A stretch of 64,000 nucleotides of DNA from Dermatophagoides farinae. Its lineage: Eukaryota; Arthropoda; Arachnida; Sarcoptiformes; Pyroglyphidae. The stretch spans positions 4,030,001 through 4,094,000 of the forward strand of contig NC_134678.1 of assembly GCF_024713945.1 (NCBI RefSeq), written 5' to 3'. The position numbers were made by a program, and so were the translations under genes. Below are positions 48,034-59,877 of this stretch, piece after piece. Under the pieces are notes generated by a model. The model was not told where the DNA came from and made no database searches. It was given only the letters and a program-made list of their open reading frames with translations. Positions within the stretch are counted from its first letter, which is position 1. Every line of letters starts with the position of its first letter.

Positions 48034-49787
48034 CTTGTTTTAAAAAGTTAAACATAAAACACTCATGGATGCTGTAATCATCATTAATCACAACTGGTAC
48101 GTGATATGATGATATACTATCTTGATTTTAATGTAGAGAATTAATAATTGTCGTAAGAAAAAAAACTAGAACTAACACAACGAAATGATTATTGATTAGC
48201 TACCGAGTTAAGTATCACTATTGTGTTGTCAATATCATCAAACAATAATGATCGTCATCATTGATATCGACCACTTGACACAATTTGTAATGGATTCGAG
48301 ATATTTGGTTTAGTTTATTATTATTATCATCAAATTTGTCGGTAGATTGCAACTCTGACGTCGTTTTGTTCGTTTGAATATTTTAGATTTCATTTTGAAG
48401 AATATCATATCGATTCCATACATATAAACATGGAAGAAAGAACAAAAAAATTTATTTTTAAAAGGCGTCATTCATTTCAATTGCTATGTGGATTGGTTAG
48501 AATCCAATGAGAAAAGGGATGGACTTATGGCTTTTTACATTGAAAGATGGTATAAGGAGAACCACATAAGTCTCATCAATGTGAGGATGCGTGTATTTTT
48601 GGGACAGATCTATATTGATTTTGGTTGGACACAAAAATTATAACAGAATTTTCTTTGTTGCTTTGTTTCAAAGTTTGTGATGTTTTCAGGAACAAAAACA
48701 AAATAAAAAATAATCAAAATACAAGCGTCAAGTGTAAGAATTCCCATGTGAATATGGACATTTGTTTCGGCAATCGATTAATGCAATCTTCATGGTCTGC
48801 GAAAAAAATTATTTCGAGTGAATTACTACATGAAATAAAAAAAAATGAGCTGGTTACACAGAGATTCCGGTTTTTTAGATTGAAAATTCTTTGATGTACT
48901 AAGATTTTCGAATTCATGTAAAAACACGCACATGAATGGTGTAAATGAAATAAAAACTAAACAACAAAGAATTTTTAACATTCGATTTATATACCTGAAT
49001 TTCACGGAGTAGGAGTTGTCGTTTTTCCGGTAGTTCAATAAATGAAATACACATTCAAACGTTAAATTGGACAACTAACTACCCAAACAGATGTACCATA
49101 TCTCAGGCCTTATAACCGATGATGAATTCAAATCAAAAAAAGAAAATCGGCTGCTTAGGATTATGAAACTTCTCTACCAGAATGAATGAAAAGTCTGCCG
49201 GCCTCCAATGATATTTCTCCACATGTGTGTGTGATGTGTGTATCAAGAGCTAATGAAGCGTTGACACTATACCGAATCTGGGAAAAATAAAATTAGGAAA
49301 AAACAACAAACCCTCGAGTACGGAAGACCAGCCTACCAATCGTCAGCCAATTAACCAATGGAACAATATATAAAAAGGAACAATCGAAACAGACTGAATA
49401 GCCTGAATGTTATTGTTGATGTTCATCACGAAAACGAAACGAAAACAGGGATTTGTGAATTTATTTTGCCTATTCACCGTTGATTTAGTTTTCAATTTTT
49501 ACTATTCTCTGGATAGATTTGAATGGATTGTTCTTTTTTCATGTTAGTTGGTGTATTGAATGGTTTGAAAATGAAGCTTTCGTCACACACGTACAGGGAT
49601 GGCGAGAAAATTAGCTGACACAAAAAACCGTTGATCAATTAAAGTCAAATCAAAAGTCCATTTTTTTGATATATTGTTTAATCGTGCCATATGATGATTC
49701 CATTGCAAATGGAATGGAAAACAAAATAAAAAATAGCCAGGTTCATGATTCAAACATCTGTGATGATTCAAAAACATCATTTCAAGT

Positions 49788-49820
<33 letters not shown>

Positions 49821-50656
49821 TCAATCAGTCAATCAATGAATCGGATTGAATGATATGCCATTTCATTTTTTCAATTTAACACTTGAGATTTTTTTGATGA
49901 TGAAGAATGAGACAAAAAACTTACTCTTGTCGAAATTGATGACCACAAATGACGATCCCGTATTGATGAGAAACGGAAACCTGAACTTATAATTATTTTT
50001 TTCCATCGGAAACATTATTCTTTAGACCTACGTAAATCGATCAGGAAAAAGGCCTCAGGCTTTTCATGATTTGTAATCACAATTGAAAATCCACCTTCAC
50101 CACCATTATCAGGCAACTAATTTGAATGATCGTTTCATTAATCTCTGTTTGAAATGATTTCAACATAGTCAAAGAAGATGGCTACACAAATGGCTAGATT
50201 TAACCTTTAATTTGAATGTAGATCGCCGGATCAATTAACCGTAAACGTAAAGTATATTTGTCCAACAATCGAAAAATTAAATTAAATCTAATACAAACAT
50301 GTGTTCACAAATAAAAAATTTGCTTTTATAATTGAATTTTATTCAGTTCAGGTTATAGTGATAAAAAATGGCAGACAAAGGAAGAAAATGAAGCAGCAGT
50401 TAAGACACGAGATCTAAATTTAATATTCAAATTTGGTCAATGGTTAAATGTTCTGACACTTATAAAAATCATAACATTGTAATGTTATTGATTTCAATGT
50501 TCAACGAAATTTTTGTCAACAATTAACCATATAATCCAATTCAAAAATTAAAATAGTTCTTGGTATTCAAGATTATGAATGAATTAAATAAAGTAAGTAA
50601 GAATCACCAAAGTAAGTCAAATTATGAAAAAGGATAACTTTATTTTCTTGGTAAAA
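48034..50656. other. Non-coding DNA upstream of PTF1A
   Basis: 2.6 kb with no supportable gene; the 89-codon and 82-codon open frames near 48625-49074 are low-complexity. A (CT)13 run lies at 49791-49816. It probably holds the PTF1A promoter and enhancers and, at the right end, the 3' UTR of the coiled-coil gene. Confidence 0.55.
49791..49816. repeat. (CT)13 microsatellite
   Basis: Thirteen CT units, possibly a GAGA-type element on the minus strand upstream of PTF1A. Confidence 0.95.
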
Positions 50657-51319
50657 TTAGTCTAGGTTTAATCGCTTTAAATGAGTGATGATCATGTCAG
50701 AGTAATCATATTCTTCAAAGATTCTTTTATTATTCGGGAGAGCATTCCTCAAATTCTGTTGAAATAAATTATTTTTAATTAGAAAAAAAGCTAGGAAGAA
50801 TAAGCTATTATATTTACATACCATTATTAACTGATAACGAATCATTCGAATTTCTTTGGCACTTTTCGTAACATGATCTTGTAAATGTTTTAAATATTGT
50901 TGCTTTTCGTTGGGACATTCGCTTATTCTTTCATAGAGTTTGTGCAATTCTTCGCGTAATTCATTTCTGATGGACAACAGCTCACGATCATTATCTTCTT
51001 TCACTTTTACCTTAGTGTTAAAATTGCTGATTATCACCAATTTTTCTATTATATCTGATTGTTGAAGAAAATCTTTAAATTTTTTGTTGAAATGATTTCG
51101 AATCTCGCACAAATATCTTGAACGTATCTCATCAAGACTATGTTCGTGATTGTTCTTGGATCCATCACCACCATCATCGACTTGTTGATTAACTTGTTTT
51201 AAACGTTTACGTAACGATCGAAAACTTTGATCGAATAGCTTCTCAAATTGGTGAATCAATTTCTCCACACAATTATCATGTATTCGTACAAGATCTTGCA
51301 GGAGTTCAATTAGAGACAT
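50657..51319 (-). CDS. Coiled-coil protein, unrecognised (kinetochore-like size)
   Basis: Exons 51319-50822 and 50755-50657 flank a 66-nt GT-AG intron that happens to be open in frame; the spliced product is 198 aa. It is nearly all helix: MSLIELLQDLVRIHDNCVEK at the start, then long heptad-like stretches (IRSRYLCEIRNHFNKKFKDF; LSIRNELREELHKLYERI; EKQQYLKHLQDHVTKSAKEI). Size and helical layout recall Mis12-complex subunits such as NSL1 or PMF1, but no motif proves it. Its start is 175 bp from that of CDC26, which faces the other way. Confidence 0.72.
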   Translation of the reverse strand: MSLIELLQDLVRIHDNCVEKLIHQFEKLFDQSFRSLRKRLKQVNQQVDDGGDGSKNNHEHSLDEIRSRYLCEIRNHFNKKFKDFLQQSDIIEKLVIISNFNTKVKVKEDNDRELLSIRNELREELHKLYERISECPNEKQQYLKHLQDHVTKSAKEIRMIRYQLIMVCKYNSLFFLAFFLIKNNLFQQNLRNALPNNKRIFEEYDYSDMIITHLKRLNLD

Positions 51320-51494
51320 TTTTTATGGACAAAAAAAAATAAGACAAATTTTTTCGCGGCAAATTATACACAAAAATTGTTGTGAGCAGAAACCAACTGC
51401 AAACCGTTTTTATCCTATTTTGCACCAGAGAGCTTACTAGAGTAGAAATCGATTTCGAAAATATAATTTTCTGAAAATATTCCAACGCTCAACC
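51320..51494. promoter_or_regulatory. Divergent promoter, coiled-coil gene and CDC26
   Basis: 175 bp between two divergent start codons must contain both promoters. No TATA box stands out. Confidence 0.5.
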
Positions 51495-51743
51495 ATGTAT
51501 CGTCGCAATTTAACCCGAATTCAAATTAAGTTGGACGATATTCGTGATTATGAACGCAGCAAAAAGAACGAAAAAGATATCGAACAACAGTATGATTCGA
51601 AAAATAGCCAGCAGCAGCAGCAACAACAACAACAGATACAAACTGCCGATGCATCGACCAATACATCACGACCTGACAGTACAGCGGCCAACAATACAAA
51701 TCATATAATAACTCGACAACAACGTATTGGTTATTTTTCTTAA
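51495..51743 (+). CDS. CDC26: CDC26/APC12, anaphase-promoting complex subunit
   Basis: Small APC/C subunit whose N-terminus lies inside the TPR superhelix of CDC16/APC6 and stabilises it. 82 aa versus 85 in human. The N-terminus MYRRNLTRIQIKLDDIRDYE aligns with human [20 protein letters not shown], and the C-terminal RQQRIGY matches the conserved RIGY element. Between them is a Gln run (nine Q, CAG/CAA codons) and an N/T-rich linker, unlike the human linker. Single exon. AATAAA about 35 nt after the stop. Tail-to-tail with TMEM199 (106 nt). Confidence 0.9.
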   Translation: MYRRNLTRIQIKLDDIRDYERSKKNEKDIEQQYDSKNSQQQQQQQQQIQTADASTNTSRPDSTAANNTNHIITRQQRIGYFS

Positions 51744-51849
51744 TTACTCTGGCTTATTTTTATTAAATTTTCATAATAAAGTGAAAAAAAAACAAGAGAT
51801 GTTTCTGTATTTGTATTTTGATCTTGATTATCAAGCTGAATCTGAGATG

Positions 51850-52668
51850 TCAAATTATCCTTATGAGAAAATAGAGTTCAGCCATTGCAACGACCATCGA
51901 TGCACCGAAACTATAGAGTACCACTTTACCAGTATCAAAATCCGGACGAGCATAATGAATAGTGACATAAAAAAAGAAGAATGTTGCCGCAATGACCATC
52001 ATGGCATTTATTGCGGCCAGCAATGTTGAACGTATTTGACGGAAATCTTGTGACATTGAGAATCTAGCACCAATTCTGTTATTGCCAATGACATAATGGG
52101 CAACATTGTGGACCATCGAATCGTATTCGTCGGATGCAGCCTTGAAACGCAGCTTTCGTAATCGTTCATCCAACGATAAATTCGTTCGCCGTTCGGGTAA
52201 TTGCATGACACGAAAATTCCCTTCGAGAAATTCGTAGAAATATTCTTTGGCCACATTCATGTGTTCGCTTGGATCTAAATGTTGTAGCAGACGATGAAGT
52301 TCAATTAAATCATTGTATGTGAACGTTTGTTTTTGTTCATCGTCAGCTCGGTGAAGAATGACTTCTATCTGCTCAATTTTAGCAATGATTATTGTACTCT
52401 GTTCTTTATCACCTTCATCTGTATGCACATTTTCATCATTGACTTTTTTTTTACTATTTCTGCTGGTACGGTTGACTAGATTTTGATTATTAGAATAAGA
52501 CGCTGAATGAAATTGGTTGTAAAAATCCACCGAATCGGATTTAGGATTAATCAATCCGAATTGTAATTTCTTCGTTCTGATTAAACGATCGATTTGTTTA
52601 CGAAGTTTTGATGATGCTAATAACCTGTACGTACAAGTACGAGGATCAATGCTTTTATCTTCAAACAT
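51850..52668 (-). CDS. TMEM199: TMEM199/VMA12-type V-ATPase assembly factor
   Basis: ER/Golgi membrane protein needed for V-ATPase Vo assembly. 272 aa from the first ATG (MFEDKSIDPRTCTYRLL); human 208 aa. Matching blocks: FTYNDLIELHRLLQHL (human FRLIRDLHQHL); FRVMQLPERRTNLSLDERLR followed by FKAASDEYDSMVHNV (human IQLANEEYKRITRNV); then two membrane helices, LAAINAMMVIAATFFFFYVT and VVLYSFGASMVVAMAELYFL, with the closing AELYFLIR. The extra length is an Asn/Lys-rich insertion at about 55-95. A 644-bp divergent gap separates it from HPD. Confidence 0.88.
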   Translation of the reverse strand: MFEDKSIDPRTCTYRLLASSKLRKQIDRLIRTKKLQFGLINPKSDSVDFYNQFHSASYSNNQNLVNRTSRNSKKKVNDENVHTDEGDKEQSTIIIAKIEQIEVILHRADDEQKQTFTYNDLIELHRLLQHLDPSEHMNVAKEYFYEFLEGNFRVMQLPERRTNLSLDERLRKLRFKAASDEYDSMVHNVAHYVIGNNRIGARFSMSQDFRQIRSTLLAAINAMMVIAATFFFFYVTIHYARPDFDTGKVVLYSFGASMVVAMAELYFLIRII

Positions 52669-53312
52669 TTTTGAGGTTCCAGAATTTTTATCGCGAACGC
52701 CCAATTATATACATCGAACTCAGAGAAACAAAATAATGATGAAAAATTGTATTTTTCGACAACAGGTGTCGTTGACGTAGATCTTTATTTGTATTTTTAA
52801 TTCGAATTTTTTTTATTTGATTTATTAAAATCATCATGAAAATAATAACATCAAATGGAAATTGATATTGCGACTGGAAAAACAAGTAAAACCACCTACC
52901 AATAAATGATAAAACAGGTTTAAAAAAAAATTTATTGAAAATTTTGTCACTATTAGTGTCGAAATCAAATATGGTGAATTATAATTGCCACCAAAATGAT
53001 GATAAGAAAAAAAGTGTCATCATCGAAACCGAGGTCATCGCCATGCCTATGGGCTAGTTATTTTTTCGAAATTAAATATAATTTGTCCCTATTCACAAGC
53101 TGCGATTTGATTCATATCAACCACAGATAAACAGATTTATAAGGCTGCTTGAACAAGTTTAAATGGATTTGTCACCCCGGACATTACAATTACAAGTGAG
53201 TTTTTTCGCAAACTAGGATAATTTCAACGTTGATTACGGTCATATAACAATCGAAAAAAAATTCAATCAGCAGTGATTTTGAGTGAAAAAATCGTAATCA
53301 TTTTGAACAATA
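52669..53312. promoter_or_regulatory. Divergent promoter region, TMEM199 and HPD
   Basis: 644 bp of AT-rich non-coding DNA between outward-facing starts; no distinct elements recognised. A 5'-UTR donor-like GTGAGT occurs at about 53194 before the HPD start. Confidence 0.4.
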
Positions 53313-54558
53313 ATGAGTGGTCGATGTCTATCATTATCACATCTTACCTTCTATGTGACCAATGCTAAACAAGCGGCATTAAATTGGTGTATGCAATATG
53401 GATTCAAACCATTTAGATTTCGTGGTTTAGAAACTGGACATCGTCAACAATGTGGACATGCTGTTCGCAATAATGAAATTGTTCTGGTATTTGTTTCGCC
53501 ATATGATGATACCGATAATTCGATGAATGCCTACCTAATTCGACATGGAAATTCAATCAAAGACATTGGTATGTTCTTATCATTGTGATCTTGTTTTATC
53601 AAATTTTTTTTTGTAGCTTTGAATGTGGATTGTTTGTCAAGCATAAGCGATCGAATCAAAAAGTTTGGGGTGCCCATAAGAGAATGGACCGAAGAGGATA
53701 GTCATGGACTCGTCAAATATGCCCAGGTATTAGCATTTGGCGATACGACACATACGCTGGTAGAACGCAACAATTATCCTGGCACTGAATTTTTGCCCAA
53801 TTGGCGTCAAAACCCATTGGAATCACATCTGACCAATAGTGTTTGGTGCCAATTGCCCGATACCGGTTTGAAACGCATCGATCATTTGGCTATGAATCAA
53901 TTAAACGGTACCGGTAAACAAGTTGGCCAATGGTATAATCAAATGTTGAATTTTAAACGTTTCTGGTCAAACGATGATACGATTATCAATACTGATAGTT
54001 CGGGATTACGTGCAATTTTCATGATCAATGGTGATGATGAAACCGTCAAACTAACCATTAATGAACCTATTTCGGGTTCACATAAATCGCAAATACAAGA
54101 ATTTCTTGATTACCATCAAGGACCAGGTGTACAGCATATTGCTTTTCATACGGATGACATATGTGAATCAATTATGCAGTTGGAAAATAGAGGTACGTCA
54201 CATTTACTGGTTTCGATCATAATCCAAATCGACGATCAATAACTTTTAGGTTTTTTAAATTTAAGGTGTTGAATTTTTGGACACACCTTACGCATATTAT
54301 AAAAATTTAGAACAACGATTGGCCAAAGATAAAATTCAGATTGACAGAGATATTCCTCAATTAATCAAACACAACGTTCTGGTCGATTATGATCATCGTG
54401 GACATCTGTATCAGATTTTCACCCGACCAATACAGGATAGACCAACAGTATTCTTGGAATTGATTGAACGACATCAATTTGGAGGTTTTGGTGCAGGAAA
54501 CATAAAAGCATTGTTCGAATCGATTGAAGAGGAACAAAAACAACGAGGCAATGTATAA
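53313..54558 (+). CDS. HPD: 4-hydroxyphenylpyruvate dioxygenase
   Basis: Fe(II) dioxygenase that converts 4-hydroxyphenylpyruvate to homogentisate in tyrosine breakdown. Exons 53313-53568, 53617-54192 and 54266-54558, in-frame GT-AG joins; 374 aa. All three iron ligands are visible: His175 (LKRIDHLAMN), His259 (GPGVQHIAFHTDD) and Glu342 (TVFLELIERH), close to human H183, H266 and E349. Substrate-contact regions are intact, including PGTEFLPNW and the C-terminal FGGFGAGNIKALFESIE. The introns are only 48 and 73 nt. Tail-to-tail with NDUFAF3, 69 nt apart. It is important in blood- or protein-feeding arthropods that must detoxify tyrosine; relevance here is inference. Confidence 0.97.
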
Positions 54559-54627
54559 TAATCGATATTGTTCAGCTATAATATTATATTAAAATATGAA
54601 GAAAATCATGTTACAATCAAAATATCA

Positions 54628-55280
54628 TTAAGCATCAATCAATTTCTGTTCGAGATCCGAAGGCAACGGTAGAAATGCACCGCCAATTAATCTGAAATCG
54701 GCCAACATAAAATTATAGGTGGCAACTGCATCTTTCGTTGACATCATTTCTATCTTCAAATCCTTACGTAATATTCGTAAATTTTCCTGCACTATCTTTA
54801 TCGATTCGGAAGGCCAATAATTTGTCTGACCAATACCAAGAACTATTAGCTCAATTTTAGGTTCAATCATCCGAAGCCATGACAAGGATTCTGGAGTTAT
54901 ATCTTCAATGGTTTTTATTTTCCACTATTCCATATATATATTTAAATTAAAACATTAATTAAAAAACTATTGCTTATTGTATTTTGTTTAACAAATAAAA
55001 GAATTTTACTTACTCTAAATACGAAACTTGGAAACAATATGATCGGACCGACGGCAAAAGCTCCGTTGGTGAGCTTGAAACCATTATCGGTTATCGAATT
55101 GATCATCAAATATTGGCCCACTTCGTCATCCAAAAACGATGCAGTCGTTTTTCCTGGACCTTCATAAGAAAGTTTCTGAGAATCCAAGGTGAATGAGCGA
55201 CGACCAGATGCGATTCTAACCAACAATGATCGGTGTATATTGAATGACAATGATTTTGCAATCAGAAAACAATTGGCCAT
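54628..55280 (-). CDS. NDUFAF3: NDUFAF3, mitochondrial complex I assembly factor
   Basis: Assembly factor that acts with NDUFAF4 on the early Q-module of complex I. Exons 55280-55014 and 54924-54628 join in phase 0 across an 89-nt intron; 187 aa (human 184). The N-terminus is basic and suits a mitochondrial presequence (MANCFLIAKSLSFNIHRSLL). Family blocks: YLMINSITDNGFKLTNGAFA, then GPIILFPSFVFR joined to WKIKTIEDITPESL; IEPKIELIVLGIGQTNYWP; and DAVATYNFMLADFRLIGGAF (human NACATFNFLCHEGRVTGAAL). Confidence 0.93.
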
Positions 55281-55505
55281 ATTGTGATCATCATCAGAAT
55301 TAAAATCACGAACAACCGATTAACACTTGAATATACACATGTGATCGATAAAGCTTGGGCTGTCGAAATAGTTTTAACCTAGTGGTGCTTGGTTTAACCC
55401 TACGTAAAATTTATGTTTTTTGTTCGAAAAGAAGTTCGAAAAAACGCTCTCACACTCACTCATTTACATGCAAAATACGTAGGTTCCCTTTAACGCAATA
55501 TCGAT

Positions 55506-56750
55506 ATGGTTACCTTTCTAGGGTTAATGGATTCAAAATGGAAGGAATTTTATACAAATTTCTTATTCGACATAAACTGGTTGCGATATGAAGAAAAAAT
55601 GAACATGCAAACCATCATCAAGATTGTTCCAACTTTAATCAACCATTGTTTAAAAGCGCTGCCGGAAACAACAGTTGTTGATGAAAGCAGAGAACTATAT
55701 AAAAATATGATAAGCTTATCCGGTAGCAGGTACAAATTGAATCAATTTATCGAAAATTTATCTACGTACATTCCGGCCGGTAAAGTATTCAAACTAAATT
55801 GAATGGATTGATTTATTGTTTATTATTCATTTCACCAGTTCACGAGCAATGGAAGAGCAAAAACATCAATAATTCCGTTCTCAAATTTTCTTGGGTCAAA
55901 CCAAGTGATGTTTGTCGATTGATTTTATCAAACAAATCAATAATTTAGCGATTATTGATGGAAAAAAATTGCAAAGAACATAATTCGGAAGAATTACGAT
56001 TCACAGAGCATTTGCAATGTTCTGCTGAGCGTAAAAATCGTCTCTTAGCTACGCTTCAATTAGAGTTTGGATTTGACGATTTTTCAATCGTCAACCAACT
56101 CGGTGTAAAACGCAACCATCAAACATATATAGGCCTTATTTGGCCTTTCCACATATACCTTTGAAAATGCGATTGAAACAGCGGAACATTTTTATGGTTA
56201 TGCTGGTAAACCGAAAAGACATGAAAGATGCTGGTTACGATCTTAATGACATTTTCAAACCAGTGGTTAATGATTTGAAAAGGGCTATGTCTGAAGGTAT
56301 CTCCGGACATTCACAATTTCCATTAGCGCCGTTTGTGGCGATAATAAAAGAATTTATGAATTTCTAGGTATTATTATCATCATATATTATTGCTTATAAA
56401 TATATTAACACCTGAATCGATTATTTTAGGCTACAACACGGCATTTCAAACCCGTTCATTTATATGTCGGGTATGTGGAGCACAAGTACAATACCAGGCT
56501 GTAAATTAACGCCGGAATTCCATAACATTTTACATTATTGGAAAAATGCATTGGAATTTGGTCCGATTTACAGACATTCATCATATAAATATGAAAGATT
56601 TCACCAATTGAACAAACGTTCAATTTCGACATCGAAGAATATGAAAAACCCATCATATTCAATGATGAATTTCATTCAAAAAAAATTGCTCTTACACTCA
56701 TGAAAGAAAATTTTTTTGAACAAAATTTTTACGAAGAATTTTCGGAAAAT
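55506..56750 (+). pseudogene. Decayed coding debris, possibly transposon-derived
   Basis: Several short open blocks lie on the plus strand in different frames between about 55.5 and 56.75 kb, without splice signals that would link them, so the unit looks broken in several places. Recognisable bits include YTNFLFDINWLRYEEKMNMQ, YDLNDIFKPVVNDLKRAMSE and LTPEFHNILHYWKNALEFGP. The last recalls the 'LPxKFHxxLHYPxxxxxFGP...FExxH' segment shared by some mobile-element-derived arthropod and vertebrate proteins. I cannot name the element and see no terminal repeats. An old insertion is likely. Confidence 0.5.
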
Positions 56751-56923
56751 TAGGGATCAAATGTATTTATTCATAAAAAATTTTATTAATAACTTTTTTC
56801 ATAATTTTTTATATTTTTCCATGCAGTTATCGATGGAAATAAAAAACAATTTTATTTAATTGTAAAACGTCATTTTATTTTACTATTTTTCTCATTTTTT
56901 TATTTGTAAAAAAGTTTTATGTC

Positions 56924-58699
56924 TCAAAATCTCGGTTCGAATTTTAAAGTAATTTTGTTTTTCGGTCCAACTGTTGATCCAAACGCCAATTCCACCTTTT
57001 CCATTGGCACCATCGATTCGATTCGATATTTACGCAAGATCGAAGATAACAAAGCTTTGGCTGTTTGCATAGCGAATCTATTAGAGAAGATTATATAGCT
57101 TGTTAAGTGATATTTTTTCTTATCCACTACCTACCTTTGTCCAATGCAATTTCGAGGCCCAGCCGAAAACGGTGTATAGGCAAATGCGTGTCTTCCGTTC
57201 ATTTGTTCAAACGAAAATCTCTCTGGATCAAATTTTTCTGGATTCGGAAACCATTTAGGATCACGATGAAGTTGATAAAATAAAACCATGACCGTCGTGC
57301 CTATCGGAAGTGTTTGACCTTTGATTTGAAATTCCTCACGAATGTTGCGGGCAATGAATAGTACGGGTGGAAATATACGCAACGTTTCTTTGATACATTT
57401 CTCCAGATATTTCATTTGGCGAAGATCTTCAAACTGGATCTCTCGATCTGCATCATCGGCATAAATAGTGTCTAATTCTTCGTGGATTTTTTCCTGTAAT
57501 TCTGGATGATGACCAATTAATTGCAACGCAAATTGTACTGTTGCTGAGCTTGTATCTTGTCCTGCACTCATGAAAGTGTCGACTTCAGATCGAATATCTT
57601 CATCCGTCAATGATTGAGGATCTCTGATGTTTTGTGTTAGCAAACTGTCGAGAAAGGCAAGCACACGTTTAGTGCCTATCTCATTCATGGTTGTGGCAAG
57701 GTCACCACCCCCATTTGCCATCCGATCGACAATTTCCTTTCGTTTTCGTTGAATAACTGTGTTGGTAAAATCATGAAGGAATTTAATCGTTTCACGTTGT
57801 TCCCGTGCCGTTGGTGATAGGCCGAAAAAAAAATCGTTCCAAAGCCATGGTGATAATAAACGTTGAGTAAAGAGATCCAAAACTTTTCGTACGGATTTTG
57901 AATATTTAGAAGTCAAATCTGTTTGAGCATCAATACTAACACCCATAGCCGTTTCTTTATTTGAAAAAAACTAAAATCAGAGCAGCCTCTTATGATACCT
58001 ATAACCTACCACAAATGATATCCAAAGCACAATTTGTAATCAATGGTTTGATATCATCAACGATCGAATTAGATTTTGGGTCTGAAATTCTCTCTTTTAT
58101 CAATTTCATCATGATCGCTTGTTGTTTCTGTATAATTGGAATGAAGGATTCGAGTATACGAAAATGAAATGCAGGTGTCAACATTTTCCTATGCAAACGC
58201 CATTTATCACCAGTACTTGTAAACAAACCGAGACCCAACCACGGAATGGCGAAATCATATTCACGCGATTTATCAATGTTACTATTGCTGGTCAATATAC
58301 CTTCGGCACACTCAGCATTGAATATTATGACTACCGGTTGTGTTGGACCGACCCATAATCGCATGAAGCCTTCGCCTTCCTGTTGATAGATTTTGGTGAT
58401 ACCTACCAACAAGTTGAATATTTCTAAGCAACAAAATAATCTCAAGAATTACTAGAATTTTATTTCATTTTTAACTCACGTTGAAGATAATTGGCACTTT
58501 GGCTGGCCGATTTCCAGACCAACGAAAGATGGCCAAATAGATTGGATGAAACTTTAGGCCCAGGAAGTTGATCAATTTGCTTGGCAATTTTTCTGAATCG
58601 ACGATATCGTTGCCATATATGAGTGATGAGCATAAATATGCCTACACTTGAAAGAATCAATGTTAATGGAGAAAATGTTGATATAAGTATGCAGTACAT
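56924..58699 (-). CDS. Cytochrome P450, CYP4 family
   Basis: Membrane-bound microsomal monooxygenase. Exons 58699-58480, 58423-58010, 57954-57135 and 57077-56924 with in-frame GT-AG joins; 535 aa. N-terminal anchor (MYCILISTFSPLTLILSSVG) and hinge QLPGPK. CYP4 hallmarks: WRLHRKMLTPAFHFRILESF; LDIICETAMG (restored across introns, a CYP4 signature); I-helix TFMSAGQDTSSATVQFAL with acidic-Thr (here QDTSS); ExxR in CIKETLRIFPP; PERF in FDPERFSFEQ; heme loop FSAGPRNCIGQRFAM with the axial Cys. The heme-loop exon junction lies right after GQ. The likely subfamily is CYP4V/4C-like, but the substrate cannot be told. It starts 140 bp from the stop of the next minus-strand gene. Confidence 0.95.
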
Positions 58700-58839
58700 G
58701 TTCAATCGAATCAAATGTTGAAGTGACAAAATCAAATTTAATACATCTCAAGAAGAAAAATGTGGTTAAAATATTTTCACTCCAATCTGGGGGATGTAGT
58801 AAAAAATTTATTTCAATCAAAATGTATATAGGATTTGTT

Positions 58840-59877
58840 TTATCGATGACAATTTGGTTGAAAAATGAATGAATCAATATCCTGTTGTTGGCTTATCATC
58901 AAATCAATGGCAGCATAAAGATCACGTTGCCTTAATTGAAAATAATCAACAGTTTTGCCCAAAATCGACTGAAATCGATCACGAGTAATCGGGAAAAAAA
59001 TTTGCTCTACAAACAGTGCGCCAGCTAGCTCTTGACGTAAATGGTCAATACATTCCCGTAATGATGATGTACATCGTTGCTCATTTGAATGTAACAAACG
59101 AATCAATGATTGATCGAAGAAAAAACATAAATTCTGATAGATTGGCTCCTTACGACATGGCTCAATATGGAAATAGAGATGAAGTTCTCCAAGATGAATC
59201 ACATCTTCATCATTGATCATCAATTTATCAGGATTCAATACCCCCATAGCGAATATATTATATCGCATACGCCAACTAGATCCTGTGCCAGAATACAATG
59301 GTTTCGGGTAATTTCCACGCGGAAATAGACTTGCCATTAATGAATATGGTGAATGGCAATTATCGAAATTGTTCAAAATTATATAGTTTCGTAGCTCATC
59401 TCGATGAATGAATAATTTCTCCCTTCCTTGATCATCATAAAGGTTGACAAAATTGCCCCATGATTTAAGAAAAAGGTTATGATTTCTGTTGACCATCTTA
59501 TCGGTGTTATTCCATGTCGGTGTTTGTCCTTCGATTGATTGTTGTCCACTCATATCATCATCATCATCCTCTTCATCAATCGTGCCTGTATCAACAAGCC
59601 ATGAATTTTTCAAATCATGACAATTAAGACGGATATTTTCTCTTGATCTATCCTTTTTTTTCTGTTGTTGGTCCTTATTTAAATATTGATCATCACCACC
59701 GGCAGATGTTGAACATTGATCAATCTCCTTATCTCCATAGAAGCTGGTCAATGCTAATTGTTTCCTATTACTAAACATTTGAGACGGTCTCTTATCTTTA
59801 AAATTTGTTAGATTGATCAGAAAATTTTTCAATAAACTCATTTTTTCACCTGTTGTTCGAATTCGATTCATGCTCAT
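58840..59877 (-). CDS. Unrecognised 345-aa protein
   Basis: 345 aa in one exon, starting MSMNRIRTTGEK (or two codons later). Residues about 1-130 are polar and partly acidic (TIDEEDDDDDMSGQQ). The rest looks folded: NLFLKSWGNFVNLYDDQGRE, SLFPRGNYPKPLYSGTGSSW, VIHLGELHLYFHIEPC and a C-terminal helical part (LRECIDHLRQELAGALFVEQ). Composition and codon use match neighbouring genuine genes, unlike the chance frames, but I recognise no domain. It precedes the P450 on the same strand, with 140 bp between. Confidence 0.72.
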   Translation of the reverse strand: MSMNRIRTTGEKMSLLKNFLINLTNFKDKRPSQMFSNRKQLALTSFYGDKEIDQCSTSAGGDDQYLNKDQQQKKKDRSRENIRLNCHDLKNSWLVDTGTIDEEDDDDDMSGQQSIEGQTPTWNNTDKMVNRNHNLFLKSWGNFVNLYDDQGREKLFIHRDELRNYIILNNFDNCHSPYSLMASLFPRGNYPKPLYSGTGSSWRMRYNIFAMGVLNPDKLMINDEDVIHLGELHLYFHIEPCRKEPIYQNLCFFFDQSLIRLLHSNEQRCTSSLRECIDHLRQELAGALFVEQIFFPITRDRFQSILGKTVDYFQLRQRDLYAAIDLMISQQQDIDSFIFQPNCHR

